This document shows, in pieces, positions 35,595 through 43,206 of a stretch of 64,000 nucleotides of DNA. The position numbers and the translations under genes were made by a program. The DNA lies in contig NZ_JAJATZ010000001.1 of the NCBI RefSeq assembly GCF_020531945.1, positions 558,001 to 622,000 on the forward strand. Reading direction: 5' to 3'. Origin of the DNA: Loktanella gaetbuli (GTDB lineage: Bacteria; Pseudomonadota; Alphaproteobacteria; Rhodobacterales; Rhodobacteraceae). Each line of letters begins with the position of its first letter. Positions within the stretch are counted from its first letter, which is position 1. The notes beneath the pieces are model-generated. The model had not been told where the DNA came from. It searched no databases and saw nothing but the letters and a program-made list of their open reading frames with translations.

Positions 35595-36038
35595 TCAAAG
35601 CCAACGTCTGGTCCTTTGCACGTAATGTGCAAAGGCTGTGCCGAATGCAGCGCGCAAGCGTGCTTCTTCGGCAACGATGAAATGCCGCGCAATCCACCAG
35701 ATGAACACCGGCACAAGCAACAGGCCCAAGGGTGCCTGCCAACGCAGGCACAATCCCACCAGGACAATGGCGTCGGCCAAATAGATCGGGTTGCGTGACC
35801 AGGCAAAGATCCCGTGACTGACCAGCGCGCTGGGTTCACGGTGCGGAATGACGGTCGTATGTCTGCGCGCCATGGTCAGGACGGCAATCGCCATCATCAC
35901 GAGGCCCAGCACGATCAATGCGGTCCCGATCCCGACCGTGACGGCGGTGCCCGCCGTCAAGATGCCACGGCTGAGCCAGACACCCAATGCGCAGAACGCC
36001 AGCCAGACCGGCGGCAGATCGATGCGTTTCATCTGCAT
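35595..36038 (-). CDS. Small membrane methyltransferase (isoprenylcysteine methyltransferase / PEMT-like family)
   Basis: A 147-residue membrane protein with about four hydrophobic segments. The C-terminal SAM-binding region reads VIPHREPSALVSHGIFAWSRNPIYLADAIVLVGLCL...EEARLRAAFG.AFAHYVQRTRRWL. This SRNP.Y...EE..L...FG..Y pattern defines the ICMT / phospholipid methyltransferase group. The substrate is unknown, perhaps a membrane lipid. Starts at 36038 and 36032 are both ATG. It is divergent from the SDR gene with 57 bases between them. A 9-bp-arm hairpin lies within its last codons. Confidence 0.82.
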   Translation of the reverse strand: MQMKRIDLPPVWLAFCALGVWLSRGILTAGTAVTVGIGTALIVLGLVMMAIAVLTMARRHTTVIPHREPSALVSHGIFAWSRNPIYLADAIVLVGLCLRWQAPLGLLLVPVFIWWIARHFIVAEEARLRAAFGTAFAHYVQRTRRWL

Positions 36039-36095
36039 ACACTCCTTGTCCCCGCTGCATCAAACCGTAGGCTGCGGACAAACGAAAGGACGATT

Positions 36096-36857
36096 ATGGA
36101 ACATCTGGGCAAACATGCGCTGGTCACGGGCGGCGGCAGCGGCATCGGACGCGATATCGCGATCGCGCTGGCCGATGCCGGGGCCAACGTCACGATCACC
36201 GGCCGCAGACTGGACGTGCTGCAGGCAGCCGCCGCCGATCATCCCAGGTTGCACCCGCTGCAAATGGATGTAGGCGACGAATCCGCGGTGAGAGACGGGA
36301 TTGCTGCGGCCGCAGCAGACCGGGGCCCGGTGCAGATCTGCATCGCCAACGCAGGTATCGCCGAGGGTGGCGCATTCGCCAAAATCTCGCTCGCGACATG
36401 GCGGCGCACGATGACCACGAATCTCGACGGGGTGTTCCTGACGTTTCAGGCCGCACTCGAATCACTGCCCGATGACATGACGGGCCGGATGATCGTCGTC
36501 AGTTCCATCGCAGGGGTGCGCGGGCTGAAAAACGCGGTCCCCTACACCGTATCGAAACACGCCGTGATCGGCCTGATCCGGGGGCTGTCAGAGGAATACC
36601 TGCACAAACGTCCGGTGACCTTCAACGCGCTCTGCCCGGGCTATGTCGACACCGATATCGTGCAGTCGCAGCTGCCGGGCCTGATGCGCAAGTTCGACGT
36701 GGACAAGGCCGGCGCCGCGGCACTGGTCGCCAGGGCCAACCGCAGCAAGCAACTCTTGGATGTTGCCGAAACAACAGCAGCCATGATGTGGCTGTGTTCG
36801 GACGGCGCGCGCAGTGTCAACGGCCAGACAATCGAGATATCGGGGGGGCAGGTCTGA
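36096..36857 (+). CDS. Short-chain dehydrogenase/reductase
   Basis: The 253-residue SDR has the cofactor loop VTGGGSGIGRDIAIAL, the NAG motif IANAGIAEGG, catalytic Ser in VVSSIAGVRG and the YTVSKHA Tyr-Lys pair. GRRLD after beta-strand 2 suggests NADP(H) (basic residues). The end VNGQTIEISGGQV is typical of classical SDRs. The nearest familiar type is 3-hydroxyacyl/3-hydroxybutyrate dehydrogenase, but that is only resemblance. It precedes kynureninase by 61 bases, which are occupied by the paired palindromes, so co-transcription is possible. ATG at 36096 has GAAAGGA upstream. Confidence 0.88.
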   Translation: MEHLGKHALVTGGGSGIGRDIAIALADAGANVTITGRRLDVLQAAAADHPRLHPLQMDVGDESAVRDGIAAAAADRGPVQICIANAGIAEGGAFAKISLATWRRTMTTNLDGVFLTFQAALESLPDDMTGRMIVVSSIAGVRGLKNAVPYTVSKHAVIGLIRGLSEEYLHKRPVTFNALCPGYVDTDIVQSQLPGLMRKFDVDKAGAAALVARANRSKQLLDVAETTAAMMWLCSDGARSVNGQTIEISGGQV

Positions 36858-36859
36858 TG

Positions 36860-36909
36860 CCGGATTTTCGCGAAAATCCGGACCGGGCCAAATTTTCGCG
36901 AAAATTTGG
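36860..36909. repeat. Paired 22-bp perfect palindromes, locus B (22-6-22)
   Basis: Half-sites CCGGATTTTCG (36860-36881) and CCAAATTTTCG (36888-36909) each form a perfect 22-base palindrome, separated by ACCGGG. Size, spacing and the TTTTCGCGAAAA core equal locus A at 28138-28187. Here the pair lies in tandem between SDR and kynU, and the second palindrome runs into the kynU Shine-Dalgarno (GGAGG at 36908-36912), so folding could affect kynU translation. Confidence 0.8.
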
Positions 36910-36918
36910 AGGCGCGGC

Positions 36919-38109
36919 ATGACCGATTTTGCAAAGACCAAGGATATGTTTCATTTGCCGGAGGAGATGATCTACCTGGACGGCAATTCGCTGGGTCCGC
37001 TGCCCAAGGCAACGCCGGCACGTGTAGCCCGCACGCTGACCGATGAATGGGGCGAGATGGTCATCACGGGCTGGAACCGTGCGGGCTGGATGGCCCAGCC
37101 AATGGACCTGGGAGACCGGATCGGGCGGCTGATCGGCGCCGAAGAAGGTCACGTCACCGTCGGCGATACGCTGTCGGTCAAGGTGTTTCAGGCACTGGCC
37201 GCGGCACTGGCGATGACCGACCGCAAGGTCATCCTGTCCGACAGCGGCAATTTTCCCTCCGACCTCTACATGGCCGAGGGGTTGATCGCGGCACTGGGCG
37301 GCGGGTTGGAGCTACGCGTCGTCGACCCCGAGGACGTCGCGAATGCCCTGACCGACGAGGTCGCGGTGCTGATGCTGACGCAGGTCGATTACCGCACCGG
37401 ACGGCTGCACGACATGGCGGGGCTGACGGCACAGGCACGGACGCTGGGCATCATCACGATCTGGGATCTTGCGCATTCAGCCGGTGCCATGGATGTCGAT
37501 GTCGCGGGCTGTGGTGCGGATTTTGCCGTCGGCTGCACGTACAAATACCTCAACGGTGGACCCGGTGCGCCGGCGTTCATCTATGTCGCGCCAAGGCACG
37601 CCGAAACCGCGAGGCCAATTCTGGCCGGCTGGCTGGGCCATGCGGCCCCATTCGCGTTCGAACAGGGCTACCGCCCGGGTGATGGCGTGGCACGGATGCG
37701 GGTCGGCACACCGCCCGTGATCCAGATGGCGGCACTCGAGGCGTCCATGGACATCTGGGACACGATCGACATGGCCGACATCCGCGCGGCCTCCATGGCA
37801 CTGTGCGACAGGTTCATCGCAGGGGTCGAGGCCGCCTGCCCCGACCTGACGCTCGCCTCGCCGCGGGATGCTGCGGCGCGTGGGTCACAGGTGTCGTTTC
37901 GCCATCCGCAGGGCTACGCCGCGATGCAGGCCTGTATCGCGCATGGTGTGGTCGGCGATTTCCGCGCCCCCGATATCATGCGGTTCGGTTTCACGCCGCT
38001 GTTCATCGACGCAGGCGACGTGGATGCGGCAGTGGACGTGATTGCGCGGGTGATGACAGACCGGCTGTGGGACGACCCGCAATTTCACGCCAAGGCTGCC
38101 GTTACATAA
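36919..38109 (+). CDS. kynU: Kynureninase
   Basis: A 396-residue PLP enzyme that cleaves kynurenine (or 3-hydroxykynurenine) to anthranilate and alanine in tryptophan breakdown. Seen: MIYLDGNSLGPLPKAT near the start, SGNFPSDLYMAEGL (ring-stacking Phe), QVDYRTGRLHDM, WDLAHSAGAMDVDV (Asp that binds PLP N1) and CTYKYLNGGPGAPAF with the PLP Lys at about 209. RMRVGTPPVIQM and DFRAPDIMRFGFTPLF complete the pattern. The ATG at 36919 follows GGAGG. Other kynurenine-pathway genes are not in the window. Confidence 0.95.
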   Translation: MTDFAKTKDMFHLPEEMIYLDGNSLGPLPKATPARVARTLTDEWGEMVITGWNRAGWMAQPMDLGDRIGRLIGAEEGHVTVGDTLSVKVFQALAAALAMTDRKVILSDSGNFPSDLYMAEGLIAALGGGLELRVVDPEDVANALTDEVAVLMLTQVDYRTGRLHDMAGLTAQARTLGIITIWDLAHSAGAMDVDVAGCGADFAVGCTYKYLNGGPGAPAFIYVAPRHAETARPILAGWLGHAAPFAFEQGYRPGDGVARMRVGTPPVIQMAALEASMDIWDTIDMADIRAASMALCDRFIAGVEAACPDLTLASPRDAAARGSQVSFRHPQGYAAMQACIAHGVVGDFRAPDIMRFGFTPLFIDAGDVDAAVDVIARVMTDRLWDDPQFHAKAAVT

Positions 38110-38116
38110 CGAAATC

Positions 38117-38142
38117 AACATGTTTCGCATGCGAAACATGTT
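38117..38142. repeat. 26-bp perfect palindrome downstream of kynU
   Basis: A perfect palindrome with half-site AACATGTTTCGCA, centred between 38129 and 38130, starts 8 bases after the kynU stop. It contains TTTCGC/GCGAAA arms like the 22-bp family but with AT in the centre. A second perfect palindrome, TTCATCTAGATGAA, lies at 38164-38177 and a hairpin GCACTG/CAGTGC at 38181-38199. No T-run follows, so a protein-binding site is at least as likely as a terminator. Confidence 0.65.
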
Positions 38143-38222
38143 ATGTCATTTGAGGGTCAAATCTTCATCTAGATGAAAATGCACTGAATATCGCAGTGCT
38201 TGTCACGCAAAATGCCGTAGCT

Positions 38223-38296
38223 GCAGGCGCGCCAATCGCCTGCGTATCAAGGTTTCGTTCACGCAAGTGAAGCCAACCTTGATGCAGGCGATTGGC
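38223..38296. ncRNA. Long hairpin with GNRA loop and an alternative stem
   Basis: GCCAATCGCCTGC (38231-38243) pairs perfectly with 38284-38296, then after a 2-base bulge ATCAAGGTT (38246-38254) with 38275-38283, then TTCAC with GTGAA around a GCAA tetraloop (38258-38271). In all 27 pairs in 66 bases. GCAGGCG at 38223-38229 can instead pair with CGCCTGC at 38237-38243, which excludes the outer stem. The gap is non-coding between convergent genes. It may be a small RNA, a 3'-end structure or a protein-binding DNA hairpin; transcription is not shown. Confidence 0.45.
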
Positions 38297-38306
38297 ACTG
38301 TGGGCC

Positions 38307-38329
38307 GCAGGGCGCGGACCCCGCGCTGC
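38307..38329 (-). terminator. GC-rich hairpin after the type I secretion operon
   Basis: GCGCGG (38312-38317) pairs with CCGCGC (38321-38326) with loop ACC, extended by GCA/TGC across a 2-base bulge. It begins 4 bases beyond the stop of the HlyD gene on the minus strand. There is no T-run, so its role as terminator is only likely by position. Confidence 0.35.
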
Positions 38330-38332
38330 GTC

Positions 38333-39502
38333 CTAGCGTTCGTGCAGCGCTTCTGACGACCGATACAGCGGCTTGGTCAGGTAGCTGAGGATCGTTTTCT
38401 CGCCCGTGTGCAGTTCGACCGTGGCCATCAGGCCCGGGCGCATTTCGATGCGGGACTGGCGCACGCCCAGATTTTCCTGATCCACACGCAGGATGACCCG
38501 GTAGTGGGCGTCGCCCTCGGGGCGGCGTTCGTCCTTGAACGTATCGGCGCTGACGGTCTGAACCGTCCCCTTGAGCGAACCGTAAATGGTGTAGTCATAA
38601 GCGGTCAGTTTCACCGTGGCGTCCTGCCCCGTCGTCACGCCGGAAATGTCCTGCGGTTTCACGCGCGCCTCGACATAGAGCGCGTCATCCAGCGGGATGA
38701 TCTGAAAAATTTCCTCGCCCGGACGGATGACACCGCCGATGGTGGTAACGGCCATGTTGTTGACCACACCGCGCATCGGCGCGCGGATCACGGTCCGGTC
38801 CAGCTGGTCGCGGGCAATCTTGATGTTCTGTTCCAGCTGCGACAGCGTTTGCAACGTTTCGGTATATTCGGTGGCACGAGCCAGATCGGCACCGGTGACA
38901 ACCTCGTTGTACTTGATTTCAGCGTCGGCAAAGGCCTTGCGCACGCGGGTTGTCTCGATCAGCGACACGATTTCGCGCGACAGCATGTCCTCCATCAGGG
39001 CCAGCTCATTGCCGGTTTCGTCCATGACGCGGCGCGCGCCGTCAACCTTGGACGCGTAATCGGCCTGACGTGCGGCCAGCAGGGCGCGTTCCGATTGCAC
39101 GATGCCGGGGCTGGCCTCGGCGATATCGGCAGGTACATCGAAATCGAACAGGCCCGCAATTTCGGCCTCCAGCCGCAGGCGGCGGATCGTGGCGGCGTTG
39201 ATCTGTTCGGACAGGTCCTGCACGGCCGAGACGAATTGCGTGCCTTCCAGCCGGGCGAGGACATCGCCCTCTTCGACGGTGTCGCCTTCGGAGACAAAGA
39301 GTTCGGCCAGGATGCCACCCTCGAAGTTCTGGATGATCTGGGGACGCGATGCGCTGACCACTTCGCCTTCGGCGCGGACAAGTTCGTCGACCCAGGCGAA
39401 TTTTGCCCAGCCGATAAAGATGATGACGGTGGCCGCAACCAGCCAGATGATCAGGCTGGGACCGCGGGCGGCCCCCTGAAATTCGGTATCCGCAACGGCC
39501 AT
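38333..39502 (-). CDS. Type I secretion periplasmic adaptor (HlyD family)
   Basis: The membrane-fusion subunit (389 residues from the ATG at 39502; a GTG one codon earlier overlaps the ATPase stop). One N-terminal membrane helix (GPSLIIWLVAATVIIFIGWAKFAW) is followed by a barrel-sandwich/lipoyl part (AEGEVVSASRPQIIQNFEGGILAELFVSEGDTVEEGDVLARL), long coiled-coil helices (about 130-270) and the beta-barrel domain (IRAPMRGVVNNMAV, PRDALYVEARVKPQDIS-like). It links the inner-membrane ATPase to the TolC-like channel. It is the last gene of the adhesin secretion operon. Confidence 0.92.
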   Translation of the reverse strand: MAVADTEFQGAARGPSLIIWLVAATVIIFIGWAKFAWVDELVRAEGEVVSASRPQIIQNFEGGILAELFVSEGDTVEEGDVLARLEGTQFVSAVQDLSEQINAATIRRLRLEAEIAGLFDFDVPADIAEASPGIVQSERALLAARQADYASKVDGARRVMDETGNELALMEDMLSREIVSLIETTRVRKAFADAEIKYNEVVTGADLARATEYTETLQTLSQLEQNIKIARDQLDRTVIRAPMRGVVNNMAVTTIGGVIRPGEEIFQIIPLDDALYVEARVKPQDISGVTTGQDATVKLTAYDYTIYGSLKGTVQTVSADTFKDERRPEGDAHYRVILRVDQENLGVRQSRIEMRPGLMATVELHTGEKTILSYLTKPLYRSSEALHER

Positions 39503-41751
39503 CACGATGCCTCCTTGTTCAAATGGGCAAGGACCTGATCGCGGGGTCCGTCAACGGCTAGTCGGCCATTGTGCAGCACCATGGTGCGGTCGGCCAATTT
39601 TAGCAGCGCCATCCGGTGCGTGGCGACAATCACGGTGCGCCCGGACATCCAGCCTTCGAGGCGACTGATCAACGTCGTTTCCAGCGTCTGGTCCAGCGCG
39701 GATGTGGGTTCGTCCAGCAGGCAGACGCTGGGGTTCTGCAACCACAGGCGCGCCCAGCCGATGGATTGGCGCTGACCGACCGACAGGCCTGCCCCGCCGT
39801 CGCGGATATCCAGATCCAGCCCCTTGGGGTGAGCGCGCACAAACGGGCCGAGACCTGCGAAATCCAGCGCCGCCAGCATCCGGTCGTCGTCACGTTCCAG
39901 CTGCGTGAGATTGAGGTTGTCGCGCAGGCTGCCTGCAAAGAGTTTCACCTCCTGGCCCAGATAGCCGATGGACCGGCGCAGGTCGCGGGCGGCGACCTGT
40001 TCCATGTCGACACCATCGATCAGCACGCGGCCCGATGTCGGCACATGCAGGCCGGACAGGATTTTCAGCAGCGTCGATTTGCCGGACCCGTTGGCCCCGA
40101 GGATAGCGACGATCTGGCCTGCGGGCACCTTGAGCGAGGCAATATCCAGCGCGCGCGCGCCGTCGGCGTCATAGGTATAGGCAAGGTCGCGCAATTCGTA
40201 TTCACCCGCCACGGTTTCACGGCGCAGGTAGGTGCGCGTGGCATCGTTGTCCTGATCCGAATCCGCAATCTGGTCGAGGGCGGTCAATGCGGCCTTGGTA
40301 TTGGACCAACGCGCGATCAGACCCGCCAGACCGTTCAGCGGCCCAAGCGTGCGGCTGGTGAGGATGCCCACGGCAATGATCGTCCCGACCGTAAATTCAC
40401 CGGCAAACACCAGAAAGGTCCCCATGACGACAGCGGCGACATAGGTGGCCTGCTGCACGCCCTGCGCCCAGTAGGTCAGCGTCGTGGACAGGCGACGCTG
40501 CTCGGACGTGGACAGGGCGGACAGCCCCGTCAGTTCTGCCCACATGCGGTTGAAACGGCCCTCTGCGCGCTGCGATTTGATGGTGTCGGCCTCGAACACG
40601 GCCTCTTGCAGCAGGCGGCTGGATTTTGTGGATGCGCCCTGTGCGGCCAGCGTCAGGTCCATCATCTTTTTCTGCAGGAACAGCGATGGCAGCACCATCA
40701 GCACGCCACCGGCGACCAGCACCCAGACGACCGGGCCGCCGATGGACCAGACGAGGGCGAGAAACAGGAAGATGAACGGAATGTCCGTCAACGAACCAAT
40801 GGTCGAGGCGGTAAAGAATTCGCGGATAGACGAAAATTCACGCATCGCGGCAAAGGTCTGGCTAGGGGATTGTGCGGCCGTAGCCTTCATCCCCAGCAGG
40901 CGGTTCATCAGCATGTCCTGCAACCGCAACTCGATCCGGCGGCCGGCGTTGTCCATCAGGCGCGCGCGGGCGATGCGCAGGGCGGCCTCCATCAGCATGG
41001 CAAGCCCGGCACCGATGGTCAGCACCCAAAGGGTTGCCGTGGATTGGTTGGGGATCACCCGGTCATAGACCTGAAGCGAAAACAGCGCGACAGCCACTGC
41101 CAGCAGGTTGGCAACCAGTGATCCAAGGGCCACCTCGCCGATGATGCGGCGGAACGACAGGATTTCGGCCCAGAACCAGTGACGTTTCGCGGCCTTGGTG
41201 CCGTGGCGTTCCGTCAGAACGGCGGCGGGCACCTCGGCGCGGATGATTCGGCCGGTGAAATGTTCCGTGAATTCGCGCAGCGATACTTCTTCGCAGTTGT
41301 CGGGCGCGCTGGGGTCGTGGACGACGATGGTGTCCTTGGTCTGTTCCAGCACCAGCACCAGTTTGTCCGAGGTCAGCCGCGCGATGGCGGGCCAGTGGGA
41401 CGGTTTGGGCGGCAGGGCGACGATGGCCTGCGCCCGCAGACCCACAGCGTTCAATGCGGCGACCAGATTGGCGGGGGCCAGATCGCCATGGGCATCCGCC
41501 GCCTGCCCTTCGAGCACGTCCGTCGCCTTGAGCGGTTGCCCCAAGAGCGCGGCATAGGTCGCTGTAATCGCAGCCTTTTCCACGGCAAGTGCGGAATGGA
41601 CCGGCGCGTTCGGTGCCGCATGCTGTGGCGTATTTTCGGTCAGGACAGTGCCGTCGATCGCCTGATCGGCGGGCACCTTGACCGGGTCGATCTTGGCCAG
41701 TTTCATGCCACGCGAATTGGCGACGTCGAATGCAAGAACCGGACCGCTCAT
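39502..41751 (-). CDS. Type I secretion ABC permease/ATPase with degenerate C39-like domain
   Basis: A 749-residue exporter. Residues about 50-195 form a peptidase-C39-like domain (ATYAALLGQPLKATDVLEG, IVALPPKPSHWPAIARL) without the catalytic Cys, as in LapB/LssB-type adhesin exporters, where it docks the substrate. Six transmembrane helices follow (about 210-490) and then the ATPase with Walker A GANGSGKST, Q-loop YLGQEVKLF, signature LSVGQRQSIGWARLWL, Walker B VCLLDEPTSALD and ATHR. It overlaps the TolC gene by 4 bases and abuts hlyD. Its substrate should be the adhesin encoded first in the operon. Confidence 0.92.
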   Translation of the reverse strand: MSGPVLAFDVANSRGMKLAKIDPVKVPADQAIDGTVLTENTPQHAAPNAPVHSALAVEKAAITATYAALLGQPLKATDVLEGQAADAHGDLAPANLVAALNAVGLRAQAIVALPPKPSHWPAIARLTSDKLVLVLEQTKDTIVVHDPSAPDNCEEVSLREFTEHFTGRIIRAEVPAAVLTERHGTKAAKRHWFWAEILSFRRIIGEVALGSLVANLLAVAVALFSLQVYDRVIPNQSTATLWVLTIGAGLAMLMEAALRIARARLMDNAGRRIELRLQDMLMNRLLGMKATAAQSPSQTFAAMREFSSIREFFTASTIGSLTDIPFIFLFLALVWSIGGPVVWVLVAGGVLMVLPSLFLQKKMMDLTLAAQGASTKSSRLLQEAVFEADTIKSQRAEGRFNRMWAELTGLSALSTSEQRRLSTTLTYWAQGVQQATYVAAVVMGTFLVFAGEFTVGTIIAVGILTSRTLGPLNGLAGLIARWSNTKAALTALDQIADSDQDNDATRTYLRRETVAGEYELRDLAYTYDADGARALDIASLKVPAGQIVAILGANGSGKSTLLKILSGLHVPTSGRVLIDGVDMEQVAARDLRRSIGYLGQEVKLFAGSLRDNLNLTQLERDDDRMLAALDFAGLGPFVRAHPKGLDLDIRDGGAGLSVGQRQSIGWARLWLQNPSVCLLDEPTSALDQTLETTLISRLEGWMSGRTVIVATHRMALLKLADRTMVLHNGRLAVDGPRDQVLAHLNKEAS

Positions 41752-43067
41752 AGGATGTCTCCGTCAACAAGGACGCCGCGCAGGGCGGCAATTTTCAGAT
41801 CGTTGCGAATGATGTCATAGCGCAGGGATGCCGCACGCCGGGCGGTGCCCACGCGGGATTCCATCAAGGTGACAACCTCGCGCACGGTGCGCTGACCGTC
41901 GCGCTGTGCCTGCACGTAGGTGTCGAATGCCTGCGCGGCCCCTTGGGCCAGTTCCTCGGCCTGCACCAACTGCCGGGTAAGCGAGCTGCGCTCTGCCTCC
42001 AGCTTGGCCAGTGTGCGGGCGGTGTCCTCGCGGGTTTCGGACACGGCGGCGATGGCGGCGACGCGCTGCGCCTCGATCGCGCGCATCGCGTCACGGGTGC
42101 CGAAACCGATGTCCTGATCCATCTGGGCGGTCAGTCCCACGTCGGAACTGTCACCGATGCTGGCAATGCCTGCCAGACGCGGGAAAAATCCGGCGCGCCC
42201 GGCGTCAGCCTCGGCACCGGCAAGGGTCGCCTCGGCTTCGGCCTTGAGGTCCGGCAAGGGTTGTGCGGTCAATTCGGTGCGGAACGCAGCATCGGTCGTG
42301 CTGGCCGTGACCGGGGCGCCTGTCATTGCGGCCAGTTCAGCCCGCGCCGATGCCGCACCTTCGAGGTCGAGATCGCGGTCAGCCCGCATCTGTTGCAGTT
42401 TCTGATGCACGATGCTGGCGTCGACGGGACTGCTGACGCCACCCTTGACGCGTTCGTCCATGATGTAGGCGTAACGTTCCAGCTGCGGCAGTGCTGCGGC
42501 ATTGACGGCGGCACGCGCCTCGGCGGTCTGGGCGGTCAACAGCAGGTTCAGCGCCTCGAACGCGCGGTCGTTGGCGTCCTGCGCATAGGTGACAGACGCG
42601 ACTTCGACCTCGGCGTTGGCATAGGCGCGTTCGGCCTTATTACGGCCGTTATCCAGAATGGTCTGTTCGATGAACAAGGTCGTCACAAGCGATCCGACCG
42701 ATGACAGGCTAACTTGCGGTCCCATCGACGGCAGCCAGTTTTTCGACTGTGCCTGTGCGCGAAACCGTGCGGCGCGCAGATCCTGTTCCGCCTGCGACGT
42801 GCGATTGGAAACGGCGGCGCGTGCCACATCGGCATACAAACCGTCATTCAGCACGGTCCGCCGCGCCTTGAGTCCTGCAATGATGTTAGAGGTATCGCCA
42901 CCGGGCAGCGTGGCATCCATCGTCGGCGCAGCCGCGGCCCCCGCGAAATCCAGTGGCGTACCCTGTGCGCGTGCCACTTCTGCATCTGTATCGTTCCGCC
43001 CGCAGGCAGTCAGGGAAAGTGCAAGACACACTACCCCCGTCGTCATTGTGATTTGCCGATAGCTCAC
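41748..43067 (-). CDS. TolC family outer-membrane channel, predicted lipoprotein
   Basis: The 439-residue protein has the TolC/OEP coiled-coil architecture: two similar halves of long helices (about 90-235 and 290-420) with periodic Ala/Leu/Gln/Arg. The N-terminus (VVCLALSLTACGRN) contains a lipobox, LTAC, so it is probably acylated, which is unusual for TolC but common in the NodT-like branch. The start is GTG at 43067; an ATG at 43046 would remove the charged n-region of the signal. It should form the outer-membrane exit duct for the type I secretion system. Confidence 0.87.
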   Translation of the reverse strand: MSYRQITMTTGVVCLALSLTACGRNDTDAEVARAQGTPLDFAGAAAAPTMDATLPGGDTSNIIAGLKARRTVLNDGLYADVARAAVSNRTSQAEQDLRAARFRAQAQSKNWLPSMGPQVSLSSVGSLVTTLFIEQTILDNGRNKAERAYANAEVEVASVTYAQDANDRAFEALNLLLTAQTAEARAAVNAAALPQLERYAYIMDERVKGGVSSPVDASIVHQKLQQMRADRDLDLEGAASARAELAAMTGAPVTASTTDAAFRTELTAQPLPDLKAEAEATLAGAEADAGRAGFFPRLAGIASIGDSSDVGLTAQMDQDIGFGTRDAMRAIEAQRVAAIAAVSETREDTARTLAKLEAERSSLTRQLVQAEELAQGAAQAFDTYVQAQRDGQRTVREVVTLMESRVGTARRAASLRYDIIRNDLKIAALRGVLVDGDIL

Positions 43068-43144
43068 CCGCAGCCCGCCCGTTATTTTTATAGTCTTTGG
43101 GGAGTGCCCACCCCCAAGCCCTGTCGTGGGCCCTGGGGATAGGC

Positions 43145-43198
43145 GGGGGGCAAGGACGTTGCCTGCCCCCCTGATGCTGGTCCGTTTGACCGGACCAG
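43145..43198 (-). terminator. Two tandem hairpins between the adhesin and the TolC gene
   Basis: CTGGTCCG/CGGACCAG (43177-43184 and 43191-43198, 6-base loop) lies 8 bases beyond the adhesin stop. It is followed by a second stem made of GGGGGGC-(A)-AGG and CCTGCCCCCC (43145-43171) with one bulged base. No T-run follows. In a secretion operon this could lower transcription of the export genes relative to the adhesin. Confidence 0.5.
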
Positions 43199-43206
43199 GA
43201 GGATCG

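Noticed and set aside
35613..35635. Perfect hairpin CCTTTGCAC/GTGCAAAGG inside the end of the methyltransferase gene
   Set aside because: It encodes part of the conserved C-terminus (AFAHYVQ), has no T-run and does not end the operon, so I do not list it as a terminator, although 9-bp arms are unusual within coding sequence.
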